This document shows positions 35,666-43,806 of a DNA stretch of 64,000 nucleotides, piece after piece. Numbering within the stretch: position 1 is the first letter of the stretch; each line of letters begins with the position of its first letter. A program made the translations under genes and the position numbers. Location: positions 1 through 64,000 of the forward strand of contig CALGAR010000018.1 in assembly GCA_937959285.1 (NCBI GenBank), written 5' to 3'. This stretch comes from an uncultured Bryobacterales bacterium. GTDB lineage: Bacteria; Acidobacteriota; Terriglobia; Bryobacterales; Bryobacteraceae. The notes beneath the pieces were generated by a model. It did not search any database and was not told the DNA's origin. It saw nothing but the letters and a program-made list of their open reading frames with translations.

Positions 35666-35693
35666 TTATCGGCATTGTCGCGCAAATCGATTA
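35666..35693 (-). promoter_or_regulatory. Sigma-28 (FliA)-type promoter for flgM-flgN-flgK-flgL
   Basis: On the minus strand a perfect -10 GCCGATAA (35666-35673) is preceded after 12 bases by TAATCGAT (35686-35693), close to the -35 TAAAGTTT of the enterobacterial consensus (spacing 11 there). It is 34 bases before the flgM ATG. Confidence 0.7.
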
Positions 35694-35736
35694 GAGCCGA
35701 TCGCATGGGATTCCCGAAATCGTTGTCTGAGATGGA

Positions 35737-37344
35737 CTAGGGCTCGAGCAAGGTGAGGTTTACGTCGAACTGCTCTCCCTCCTTCAGCTCAACCGCCTCT
35801 CCCTTGGCGTGCTCCCCTTCTGTGAAGGAACTATACACCTCATATCGGCCAGGCGGCAGGGCAAAGAGGGAAAATTCGCCCTTTTCATTCGTCACCGTGG
35901 TGCGCGGGCCCCCAAGCCGGCTGTTTACCTCCTCGTCCTTTGCTCTCAGGATGACAGGGGCGCCGATGGCTGGCGAGCCCTCCGCCGTCTTCACCGATCC
36001 CCGCAGCCGGGCCGGCCGATTCGATAGCCCAACCTCAACAGCAACCGATTGTCCCGGCAATAGTTTGAATTCAAAGCCGTCTTTCCCGATGCGAACATTC
36101 GATACCGATGCAACATAGAACTCCGGCGGCGCCATTACCCCGATCTCCCACAATCCGGGCCGCAATGGCGCCGTCTCTCCGCATGCCACCCGCTTCGCAT
36201 TGCCCGCATCGCTTTCATCCTTCGGCCGGAGGAACGCGGAGATCCCCTCCAGGCTCGCGCTCTTGTCCTCCCGTTGACTGCACCGAAGCTGGAGAGTGGG
36301 CGAGGCGGTCAGAGTGAGGGAAACGTGTTCCGACTCAGCACCCAGGTTGACTTCCTGCCAGGCGCTATACGATGGCCGGCCATCCGTGAAGGCCCACAGC
36401 ACGTATGAACCTGGGGCCAGCTCGCCGAAACTGACGGTTCCGCCGGGTTGCGCGTGCGCCGATCTTCGCCCGGTCTCTGTTTCCAGATTGATTGTTGCGG
36501 GGACAGGTCCATGCAGAGTAACAGTGAGCGCCGAGAGCCGTCCCGGTATCGGGGTAATATCGATGCCTTCCTGTTCTCTATCGAGTTCGACTTTCACAAT
36601 CCGGGCGCCCTGAATCTGGACGCTTTGCCCGAAGAAGGTCGGTAACAGTCCCCGGCGATCTTCCAGTTCCCGCGCCCCGGTGCGGATGTAGTAGTCTCCG
36701 GGCTCGAGCCCTGGAATTCGATACACGCCCCGGTCATCGGTGACTCCGGCGCCCACCTGGCGCCGCCGGCCTGTCGCGCTGTAGGCGTAGACAGCGATTC
36801 CGGGCAAGCCTAGCTCGTTCTCGTCAAAAACCCTCCCTGTGACGGCTGACAGCCTCCGGAGCCGGAGTTCGAGCGCGAATTCCTTGTCAGGCTCCAGCAC
36901 GATCGGCGTTCCAGGCTGAGACGGGCGACGTTGACCGTAGGTAGCGGTCAGGTAGCCCTGTTTCTGCGCCTTGAGGAGGTAAGTGCCAGCGGGAAGGGAA
37001 GAAAAGGAGAAACTGCCGGAGGAATCCGTAAGGACCGATGGCGGAGGCGGTGGCGTTTCACCAAGGGCCTCCAGGGATACACGAGCGCGGGCAAGAGGTT
37101 TCCCGCTCGTATTGTCGTAAATCAGACCGCGCAGCGTGGCTCCGCAAATCCACTGCGGTCCGACCAGTGTCAGCCAGCAGACAAGAAAGAGACGGCTAGA
37201 GAGTCGAGAAGCGGAAACCCCGATGAGAGGATCCCTTCTCTGCAGTCTTGTTGCCTTCGTTTGATGGCTGAACCTGCGACTGTCCGGTTCTCTTCCTGTA
37301 CAGGTCGAGGACCGGGGAAGGGTCGATCCCAATGGCAGCCGCAT
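35737..37344 (-). CDS. Secreted carboxypeptidase-regulatory-like / beta-sandwich repeat protein
   Basis: A protein of roughly 500-550 residues with several CarboxypepD_reg-like beta-sandwich domains: LRGLIYDNTSGKPLARARVS then SFSFSSLPAGTYLLKAQKQG; AVTGRVFDENELGLPGIAVY; LRGSVKTAEGSPAIGAPVIL then FSLFALPPGRYEVYSSF. Such domains occur in acidobacterial surface and TonB-linked proteins. The start is unclear: the hydrophobic signal (LFLVCWLTLVGPQWICGA) begins near 37200 inside the overlapping HTH gene, where only a CTG (37245) is available; ATG 37344 and a GTG at 37392 lie further up. It overlaps the HTH gene in another frame by over 50 bases, so translational coupling is likely. Confidence 0.75.
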   Translation of the reverse strand: MRLPLGSTLPRSSTCTGREPDSRRFSHQTKATRLQRRDPLIGVSASRLSSRLFLVCWLTLVGPQWICGATLRGLIYDNTSGKPLARARVSLEALGETPPPPPSVLTDSSGSFSFSSLPAGTYLLKAQKQGYLTATYGQRRPSQPGTPIVLEPDKEFALELRLRRLSAVTGRVFDENELGLPGIAVYAYSATGRRRQVGAGVTDDRGVYRIPGLEPGDYYIRTGARELEDRRGLLPTFFGQSVQIQGARIVKVELDREQEGIDITPIPGRLSALTVTLHGPVPATINLETETGRRSAHAQPGGTVSFGELAPGSYVLWAFTDGRPSYSAWQEVNLGAESEHVSLTLTASPTLQLRCSQREDKSASLEGISAFLRPKDESDAGNAKRVACGETAPLRPGLWEIGVMAPPEFYVASVSNVRIGKDGFEFKLLPGQSVAVEVGLSNRPARLRGSVKTAEGSPAIGAPVILRAKDEEVNSRLGGPRTTVTNEKGEFSLFALPPGRYEVYSSFTEGEHAKGEAVELKEGEQFDVNLTLLEP

Positions 37345-37537
37345 ACTGCCGAATATAACTTGTATCGAAGATCCCTCCCGGAAGCTCACCAAACCGTTCG
37401 GCTTCGATAGCTTCCAGAAAGTGCCGGCTGATCTTAGTCGATTCGATGATTTGGTTTAAGCTGATGCCCGCCGCCTCACGGCGCGAGGACAACGCAAGGA
37501 TTGGCTGCGGAGATTTTGCAGGGTGGGATCTCGCCAT
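37196..37537 (-). CDS. RodZ-type HTH protein without membrane anchor
   Basis: A 113-residue protein with an N-terminal helix-turn-helix of the HTH_25/RodZ class: LSSRREAAGISLNQIIESTK, ISRHFLEAIEAERFGELPGG and FDTSYIRQYAAAIGIDP. RodZ couples cell-wall growth to MreB and has a membrane span after this domain; here the tail is short, polar and has none, so it may bind DNA or a partner protein instead. The ATG at 37537 is divergent from the heme c operon at 37666. The 3' end overlaps the secreted protein gene. Confidence 0.8.
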   Translation of the reverse strand: MARSHPAKSPQPILALSSRREAAGISLNQIIESTKISRHFLEAIEAERFGELPGGIFDTSYIRQYAAAIGIDPSPVLDLYRKRTGQSQVQPSNEGNKTAEKGSSHRGFRFSTL

Positions 37538-37665
37538 CGCTGAACCAAATTCTCAAACGAAATGTAAGCTCTCATCATATCGGTAGACTCTTAGGTTTGT
37601 CCCGAAAAATATCGGACCCTCACGTTAAAATTGTCTGGAGGGCAGCAAAGACGGGAGGTGCGAGC

Positions 37666-38988
37666 GTGCGATTTTTCGGGTTTCTTTTCCTTTGCGCAAT
37701 TTTTCCCGCCGCGGCGGCGACAACACAGGCGCCTGTGACTTTTTACAAGAACGTTTTGCCGATCCTTCAGAAGAACTGCCAGGGCTGCCACCGTCCGGGT
37801 GAGGCTGCGCCAATGTCGCTGCTGACTTACAAGGAAGTCCGGCCGTGGGCCAGGGCAATCCGGCAATCGGTGCTGATCAGGAAAATGCCGCCATGGTTTG
37901 CCGATAGCGCCCATGGTAAGTTTGCAAACGATCGGTCGCTTGCAAAGGCGGACATCGACACCCTCGTGCGCTGGGCCGACACCGGGGCCAAAGAAGGCGA
38001 TCCGGCCGACGCTCCTCCTCCTGTTCAGTTCGTTGATGGATGGAACATCGGAAAGCCCGACATTGTGTTCGAGATGCCGAATGAGTTTCATGTGCCGGCA
38101 TCTGGAACCATTGAGTATCAGTACATTGTGATCCCCACAGGCTTCACGGAGGATAAGTGGGTCCAGATGGCGGAGGTCCGCCCGGGGAACCGCGCGCTGG
38201 TTCACCATGTGATCGCGTTTGTCCGCCCGCCCGGCTCACAATGGCTGAAGGATGCTCGCCCGGGCATCCCCTTTGTCCCCGGCCGCCAAAAGTCAGAAAC
38301 GGCGGAACGGTCCGGACAGCGGCAGAGGGACGAGGGCGATCAAGGAATCGGCGATTTCTTGGTGGGATATGCGCCCGGCACCGTACCAGAGGTGCTAGAG
38401 CCCGGTCGAGCCAAGCTCATCAAGGCGGGCTCCGATCTTGTCTTCCAGATGCACTACACCGCGAACGGAAAGGCTGGCACCGATAAGTCGAAGATCGGCC
38501 TGATTTTTGCCAAGGAGCCGCCTCGTGAGCGAGTTGTGACGATGGCCGTCTCGAACAACAAGTTCGTAATCCCTCCCGGCGCACCGAACCATCGTGTCGA
38601 CGCCAGACTCACGATCCGCGACGAGGCCTGGCTGATTGGGATGCTGCCTCACATGCACCTGCGAGGGAAGAGCTTCGAATACCGCGCTCTCTACCCCGAT
38701 GGCCGCGAGGAGGTTTTGCTGAAGGTTCCCAGGTATGACTTCAGCTGGCAGCTCTCCTACTACCCCGAAAAGCCGATCCGGCTTGTGCCTGGGACGGTGA
38801 TCGAGGCCATCGCTCACTACGACAATTCGCCGAACAATCCGTCCAACCCGGATCCTACAGTCGAAGTCCGCTACGGCGACCAGAGCTGGGAAGAGATGAT
38901 GTTCGGCTTCTTCGACGTTGCTTTTGACGTGCACAAGGATCCGGCGGACCTGCTCCGCGGGAAAAAGAAGCAGCAATCCGGCGATTAG
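37666..38988 (+). CDS. Heme c / copper-monooxygenase-like fusion protein, exported
   Basis: The GTG at 37666 is preferred since ACGGGAGG lies seven bases upstream and a signal peptide (FFGFLFLCAIFPAAAAT) begins there; the protein is 440 residues. A heme c site NCQGCHRPG (Cys38, Cys41, His42) is followed by MPPW (Met74, likely axial ligand). The rest looks like the copper type II ascorbate-dependent monooxygenase fold: RALVHHVIAF near residue 178 and GMLPHMHLRGKSFEYRAL near 328 give His pairs of the kinds used at the two copper sites of peptidylglycine monooxygenase. Electron feeding from heme to copper is inference. Confidence 0.82.
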   Translation: MRFFGFLFLCAIFPAAAATTQAPVTFYKNVLPILQKNCQGCHRPGEAAPMSLLTYKEVRPWARAIRQSVLIRKMPPWFADSAHGKFANDRSLAKADIDTLVRWADTGAKEGDPADAPPPVQFVDGWNIGKPDIVFEMPNEFHVPASGTIEYQYIVIPTGFTEDKWVQMAEVRPGNRALVHHVIAFVRPPGSQWLKDARPGIPFVPGRQKSETAERSGQRQRDEGDQGIGDFLVGYAPGTVPEVLEPGRAKLIKAGSDLVFQMHYTANGKAGTDKSKIGLIFAKEPPRERVVTMAVSNNKFVIPPGAPNHRVDARLTIRDEAWLIGMLPHMHLRGKSFEYRALYPDGREEVLLKVPRYDFSWQLSYYPEKPIRLVPGTVIEAIAHYDNSPNNPSNPDPTVEVRYGDQSWEEMMFGFFDVAFDVHKDPADLLRGKKKQQSGD

Positions 38989-38999
38989 GCCGTTCTGCC

Positions 39000-39689
39000 G
39001 TGCGTCCTGTTCTGTTTCTGCTCGTGGGTATTGCTACAGCGTGCTTTGCCCACGACCCGATCACGACCAAACTCACCTGGACCCGCGAAATTTCCAGGAT
39101 CGTGCAGCGCCGGTGTCTCCAATGCCATCGCGAGGGCGGATCGGCGCCGATGCCGCTGGCCACGTATGAGCAGGCCCGGCCCTGGGCGGTTGCGATTGCT
39201 GAGCAGGTGCTCGAACGTCAGATGCCGCCGTGGGACGCAGTGAAGGGCTTCGGCGACTTCAAACACGATATTTCGCTAAGCCAGGAAGAAGTTCAGCAGA
39301 TTGCAGATTGGGTGGCAGGCGGTGCCCCCGAGGGCGATACGGCGTACTTGCCCGCAACCCCTTCCGAGCCTCCCACGCTGCCTCCCGTTCAAGTCACAGG
39401 TCGAACTCTGAAACTCACCGGTTCGCTTCGCCTGAAGCGTGATGCTGTGGTGGCGGCAATCCGACCGGATACAATTCCCGAAGGGACATCCGTGCGAGTG
39501 ATTGCGCATCGTCCGGACGGATCGGTTGAGCCGATGCTTTGGCTGCGAAACTATCGTCCGAAGTTTGCGCGCGCCTTCGAGTATCGCAAGCCCCTGCGGC
39601 TTCCCGCCGGCACGGTCGTTCGGGTTGTCCCCGCAGACGCCGGCTCCCTTACGCTTTTCCTCACGTCGTCTACCATAACCAAAAGATGA
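39000..39689 (+). CDS. Second heme c protein, shorter paralogue
   Basis: A 229-residue exported protein (signal VLFLLVGIATACFA). Its heme domain parallels the preceding gene almost step by step: RCLQCHREGGSAPMPLATYE (Cys39, Cys42, His43) and VLERQMPPWDA (Met75). The C-terminal part is a shorter beta domain (RTLKLTGSLRLKRDAVVAA) that lacks the HH and HxH copper motifs. Start GTG at 39000, 11 bases after the previous stop; ribosome site weak. The stop overlaps the next gene by ATGA (39686-39689), so the three genes are co-translated. Confidence 0.82.
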   Translation: MRPVLFLLVGIATACFAHDPITTKLTWTREISRIVQRRCLQCHREGGSAPMPLATYEQARPWAVAIAEQVLERQMPPWDAVKGFGDFKHDISLSQEEVQQIADWVAGGAPEGDTAYLPATPSEPPTLPPVQVTGRTLKLTGSLRLKRDAVVAAIRPDTIPEGTSVRVIAHRPDGSVEPMLWLRNYRPKFARAFEYRKPLRLPAGTVVRVVPADAGSLTLFLTSSTITKR

Positions 39690-40939
39690 GATTTCTGATT
39701 CTCTTTCCCCTGACACTGCTGACGCTGTATGGACAAACGCGGCAGGATCGCGTGAACCAGATTGCTGAGTCCCTCCGCGACCGGTTAATTGAGCAGCGCC
39801 GGGACTTTCACATGTATCCCGAACTTTCCAACCGCGAGGAGCGCACGGCCAAGGTGATCGCCGAGCGCCTCCGGGCTCTGGGATTTACTGACATTCGAAC
39901 CGGCGTGGCCCGGCATGGCATTGTCGCGGTGTTGAAGGGAGGAAAGCCGGGACCGGTCGTGGCGGTCCGCACAGATATGGACGCCCTCCCGATTACCGAG
40001 ACCCTGGACGTTCCGTATAAGTCGAAGAACGTTGGCGTGAAGCACGCGTGCGGGCATGACCTGCATATGACGGTCCAGCTCGGCGTCGCCGAAGTGCTAA
40101 GCAAGATGCGCGATCAGATTCCGGGTACAGTGAAGTTCATCTTCCAGCCTGCCGAGGAGGGTGTTCCAGCCGGAGAGACCGGCGGCGCTACGCAGATGCT
40201 GCGGGAGGGGGTATTGGAGAATCCCAGGCCGAAGGCCATCTTCGCTCTTCATGCAGGACCGCATTTCCGCGCCGGACAGGTGGCCTACACTTCCGGTCCG
40301 TTCCTCGCCTCCTCGGACACGTTCACGATCCGGGTAGTTGGAAAAGGGGTGCATGGAGCTTATCCTCACATGGGCCTTGATCCCATTCCTGTCGCGGCAG
40401 AAATCATCCAGGGGCTGCAAACACTCCGGCGCCGCGTCCTGGCTGCGGAACCTTTTGTTTTGACGATCGGAAAAATCGAGGGGGGAACGAGGTTCAACAT
40501 CGTTGCCAGCGACGTGAAGCTTGACGGGACGCTCCGCACGCTGAACGAGAGCGTGAGGGAACAGTTGAAGTCCCAGATGCGTACATTGGTAACGGGGATC
40601 GCGCAGGCGCACGGTCTGACCGCGGAGCTCAAGTTCGTGACGGAAGGCAACCCCGTGACTTACAACGACCCTGCGCTTGTCGCTGCAACCCTTCCTGAGA
40701 TGAAGCGTCTTCTCGGAGAGAAGAACGTGATCCAGGTGGAACCGCAGATGGGCGCCGAGGATTTTGCCTACTACCAGAAAGTGATCCCAGGCTTTATGTA
40801 CTGGCTGGGTGTGGGCAATCCCGATAAGGGCATCACAGCCATGATTCATACTGCAGAGTTCGATGTCGACGAGGATAGCCTCGTGACCGGAGTCAAGGTA
40901 ATGTCGAACGTTCTGCTCGACTTTCTCGAGCGCAACTGA
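39686..40939 (+). CDS. Exported M20-family amidohydrolase
   Basis: A 417-residue protein of the M20D type (hippurate or IAA-amino-acid hydrolase, N-acetyl-amino-acid deacetylase). Signal MRFLILFPLTLLTLYGQ. Metal-binding parts: VAVRTDMDALPITE, KHACGHDLHMTVQLGVAEVL, FIFQPAEEGVPAGETGGATQ and the C-terminal MGAEDFAYYQ. The binuclear zinc/manganese site seems complete. The export signal is notable, as most relatives are cytosolic, so a periplasmic amide substrate is likely. It overlaps the second heme c gene by ATGA. Confidence 0.92.
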   Translation: MRFLILFPLTLLTLYGQTRQDRVNQIAESLRDRLIEQRRDFHMYPELSNREERTAKVIAERLRALGFTDIRTGVARHGIVAVLKGGKPGPVVAVRTDMDALPITETLDVPYKSKNVGVKHACGHDLHMTVQLGVAEVLSKMRDQIPGTVKFIFQPAEEGVPAGETGGATQMLREGVLENPRPKAIFALHAGPHFRAGQVAYTSGPFLASSDTFTIRVVGKGVHGAYPHMGLDPIPVAAEIIQGLQTLRRRVLAAEPFVLTIGKIEGGTRFNIVASDVKLDGTLRTLNESVREQLKSQMRTLVTGIAQAHGLTAELKFVTEGNPVTYNDPALVAATLPEMKRLLGEKNVIQVEPQMGAEDFAYYQKVIPGFMYWLGVGNPDKGITAMIHTAEFDVDEDSLVTGVKVMSNVLLDFLERN

Positions 40940-41077
40940 TCTCTCCTGAATAGCGGGCGCAACCGGCGCGGCCAAAGTGTGTCCGCTTCTGCTACCATAG
41001 GGCAATGCGTCTCTAATCGCCCTCCAATAGTTTTCTTTTCTTTCCGTTTTTTGGTTCCAAAAGCAAAAGGGGTACCT

Positions 41078-41884
41078 GTGTCTTGTCTTGCGATTCGCGT
41101 GTCACAAGTGAAAAAGGTATTTCGAAAGCGCACAGGTTGGTGGCGCGGTCAAAGCACTGAAGAGTGGGCTTTGAAGGGCGTCTCCTTCCATCTGAAACAG
41201 GGCGAGGCGTACGGACTGCTCGGGCCGAACGGCTCAGGCAAATCGACGCTCATTCGAGTTCTTTCCACGCTCCTCGTTCCGGACGGAGGGGAGGTCGAGG
41301 TGCTCGGCTACAAGCTGCCCGAGCAGGAAGCCCAAGTGCGCGAACGGATTGGAAGAGTCAGCGTCGACGCCGCCTTTTATAAGAAGCTCTCCGCGCGAGA
41401 GAACCTGCTGTACAGCGCGTTCCTGTACGGTTTTGACAAAGCCGAGGCGGAAAAGCGCGCGCGGGAGATTCTCGGCAGGCTTGGATTTCCCCTGCGCCGT
41501 TTCAGCGATCCGCTGGAGGAAGCCAGCCGCGGGATGCAGCAGAAGGTCGCTATCGCTCGGGCCCTGCTCCTTCAGCCGCCTTTGCTTCTTCTGGACGAGC
41601 CGACCACAGGACTTGATCCGAAAAGCAAGCGCGAGGTGCAGGAGTTTATCGAGGAGTTACGCCGGGAGAGCGGCACCACCATTCTGCTCACGACGCACGA
41701 CATGTTCGAGGCGGAACGTCTTTGCGACCGCATAGGCATGCTCGCTCACGGGAGTTTGGTGGCTGAAGGGTCGGCGGAAGATCTGGTGAGGCTCGCCGGG
41801 GGAGGAACGCTCGAGGACGCGTTCATCAAGTTGTCGGGTGAGAAATTGACAGGTGAAGAGGAGGCAACGGCGGAGGGAGCATGA
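41078..41884 (+). CDS. ABC transporter ATP-binding protein
   Basis: A 268-residue ATPase that drives the following permease. Walker A GLLGPNGSGKSTLIRV near residue 44, signature region ASRGMQQKVAIARALLLQPP (SRGMQ instead of LSGGQ), Walker B LLLLDEPTTGLDPKSKR and the switch His in LLTTHDMFEAE. The closest style is the DrrA/ABC-2 exporter group. GTG 41078 has AAAAGGGG five bases upstream and fits the domain start; the frame is open to 40979. It overlaps the permease by ATGA at 41881-41884. Confidence 0.93.
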   Translation: MSCLAIRVSQVKKVFRKRTGWWRGQSTEEWALKGVSFHLKQGEAYGLLGPNGSGKSTLIRVLSTLLVPDGGEVEVLGYKLPEQEAQVRERIGRVSVDAAFYKKLSARENLLYSAFLYGFDKAEAEKRAREILGRLGFPLRRFSDPLEEASRGMQQKVAIARALLLQPPLLLLDEPTTGLDPKSKREVQEFIEELRRESGTTILLTTHDMFEAERLCDRIGMLAHGSLVAEGSAEDLVRLAGGGTLEDAFIKLSGEKLTGEEEATAEGA

Positions 41885-42702
41885 TCAGCCGGTTCAAACA
41901 GACATGGGCTTTCGTCTACCGCGATTACCAGCTTACAAGGAGGTATTGGTCGTGGGTCGTTGTGTTCACCGTCTACGCTGTCGTCAGTGGCGCCAGCGTT
42001 GCCCTGATCGGCGTAGCATCGAATGACCGCAAACTGACCCTCACCTTGACGATCGGCGTCCTGTTCTGGAGCGTTCTTTCCGTTCTGTTCAACGAGATTG
42101 CAATGTCGATCGCGTTTGAGCGGTGGGAAGGGACGCTCGAGTATACGTTCATGGCGCCGGTTTCGCGGCTTATTCACCTGACGGGCGTAAGCCTGTATGC
42201 AGCCGCCTACAGTACACTGCGGGCGATCGCGGTCCTGGGAGGACTTTTTCTGTTTCTCGATCTCGACTTTACGGGAGCAAACCTCTTTGGTCTGCTAATC
42301 GTGCTTGTCGTTAGCAGCTTGGCGTTCGTCGGGCTCGGACTGATTGCGGCGATTCTCCCAGTGATGAGCCCGGAGCGCGGCGCGGAAGCTACGAACATCT
42401 TCCAGAGCATTCTCCTGCTCGTTTCGGGCGTCTACTATCCGATTTCTGTGCTGCCGAAGTGGGTCCAGCCCTTCGCAGCGCTTTCTCCAGCCACTTACGC
42501 GTTGAATGCGAGCCGCAAGCTGCTTGGAGTGGAGACCATGACACCCGACGGAAAACTGATCGGACAGCCTTTGGCAAGCGTTCAGTCGGAACTTGTCACT
42601 CTGGCCGCATTAGGGCTGCTGCTGGTGCCGCTAGGGCTTTGGGTCTTCGGAATGGCGGAGCGGTGGGCGAAGCGGACAGGGAAACTGAAGAGGACAGGAT
42701 AA
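41881..42702 (+). CDS. ABC-2 type transporter permease
   Basis: A 273-residue membrane protein with six hydrophobic segments (about 20-45, 55-75, 105-130, 138-165, 170-195 and 235-258). The segment FQSILLLVSGVYYPISVLPK and the conserved region GATYA-like ATYALNASRKLL near residue 205 are typical of ABC-2 exporters. It is coupled to the ATPase gene. Substrate unknown; drugs, lipids or polysaccharide are possible. A hairpin follows the stop after six bases. Confidence 0.9.
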   Translation: MISRFKQTWAFVYRDYQLTRRYWSWVVVFTVYAVVSGASVALIGVASNDRKLTLTLTIGVLFWSVLSVLFNEIAMSIAFERWEGTLEYTFMAPVSRLIHLTGVSLYAAAYSTLRAIAVLGGLFLFLDLDFTGANLFGLLIVLVVSSLAFVGLGLIAAILPVMSPERGAEATNIFQSILLLVSGVYYPISVLPKWVQPFAALSPATYALNASRKLLGVETMTPDGKLIGQPLASVQSELVTLAALGLLLVPLGLWVFGMAERWAKRTGKLKRTG

Positions 42703-42708
42703 GGGGCA

Positions 42709-42728
42709 GGGGCGTCTTTTGACGCCCC
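42709..42728. terminator. Bidirectional terminator hairpin
   Basis: GGGGCGTC and GACGCCCC pair perfectly around a TTTT loop between the convergent ABC permease and aldolase genes. Neither side has a long T run, so efficiency is uncertain. Confidence 0.55.
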
Positions 42729-42747
42729 AATCTTGTACTGTTGCAGT

Positions 42748-43764
42748 TCAGGCAACCGCGGCCGGTGCGATTCCGAGCTTCGCGTACCAGGGCTTGGCGC
42801 CTTTGAGCGCTTCGTTCACCGCGGTGATGTTTTTCACGCCTTCCGTCGATAGCCAGTCCTCCAGGGCCTTCACACCCTGCTTCGCGTAGACCGGGATGCC
42901 GTCCTTCCAGGTGGCGCGGCCGCAGAGGACACCCGAGAAATCGGTTCCGGCTTCGGCCGCCATTCTCAGGCTTTCCGTGAACTGGGCGTTGCTGACGCCG
43001 GCGCTGAGGTAGATGAAGGGCTTCGTCGCAACGCTGGCGGCATTGCGGAAGTGCTCCAGCGCCTCCTGGTAGCTGTAGGCCTTCTGGCCCTTGTATACGG
43101 AGCTGCCCTCCACGTACTCTGCGTTGACAGGCACCTCCACTTTCAGCACGTCGACCTTGTAGATGTCCTTCGAGAACTCGGCCATGCTGCGCCGTACAAT
43201 CTCCGGCTTCAGCTTCGCGTACTCGAATCCCTTCTCATCTCCGCCTTTAGGATCGTAGCCTACGAACTCGAGGAAGAAGGGAATGTCGTTCGCCTCACAC
43301 TCGGCGCCGATCCGTTCCACAAAGGCATGCTTGATATCGTTGATCCGCTCGTCCTCGAACGGCGTGTAGTAGATCAAAATCTTGACCGCGTTCGCACCCC
43401 AATTCGCGATGCGCCGCACTGAAACGTGAGGCAGAAGATCAGGCAAGCGCCCAGGCTGAGTGTTGTCGTAGCCGCTCGCTTCATAGGCAAGCAGAAGACC
43501 CGCGTTCGCCGAACGGTTACGGGCCGCCTCCAGGCCCCATTCCGGATCAAGGAGAATCGCGCTGGCATGGGGAGTGAGAATTTTCGTGACGGTAACCTTG
43601 AACTCCGCCATCATCTCATCGGTAACCTGCTTCTTGTCGATCCCCTTGGCAGCGGCGATTGCCTTTTGGAGGCTGCCCCGCTGGTCCATGGCGGCGGCCG
43701 CAATAATGCCGTTGCCGTCAGCCAGGGCCTTGAGGTGCTTGATCTTCCCTTCGGATAGGCTCAT
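42748..43764 (-). CDS. Tagatose 1,6-diphosphate aldolase-like (LacD family)
   Basis: Class I aldolases of the LacD family split tagatose 1,6-bisphosphate into dihydroxyacetone phosphate and glyceraldehyde 3-phosphate. Family marks in 338 residues: MSLSEGKIKHLKALADGNGI, AAAAMDQRGSLQKAI, HASAILLDPEWGLEAA, AVKILIYYTPFEDE, DVLKVEVPVNAEYVEG (with the Schiff-base Lys expected in this region) and SGVLCGRATWKDGI. ATG 43764 has ACAGGAG upstream; nine codons upstream remain open. Other LacD relatives act on different sugars, and no other tagatose-pathway gene is in the window. Confidence 0.88.
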   Translation of the reverse strand: MSLSEGKIKHLKALADGNGIIAAAAMDQRGSLQKAIAAAKGIDKKQVTDEMMAEFKVTVTKILTPHASAILLDPEWGLEAARNRSANAGLLLAYEASGYDNTQPGRLPDLLPHVSVRRIANWGANAVKILIYYTPFEDERINDIKHAFVERIGAECEANDIPFFLEFVGYDPKGGDEKGFEYAKLKPEIVRRSMAEFSKDIYKVDVLKVEVPVNAEYVEGSSVYKGQKAYSYQEALEHFRNAASVATKPFIYLSAGVSNAQFTESLRMAAEAGTDFSGVLCGRATWKDGIPVYAKQGVKALEDWLSTEGVKNITAVNEALKGAKPWYAKLGIAPAAVA

Positions 43765-43806
43765 GAATAGCTCCTGTATAGATTTCCTCAAACAGTATAT
43801 CTCGAA

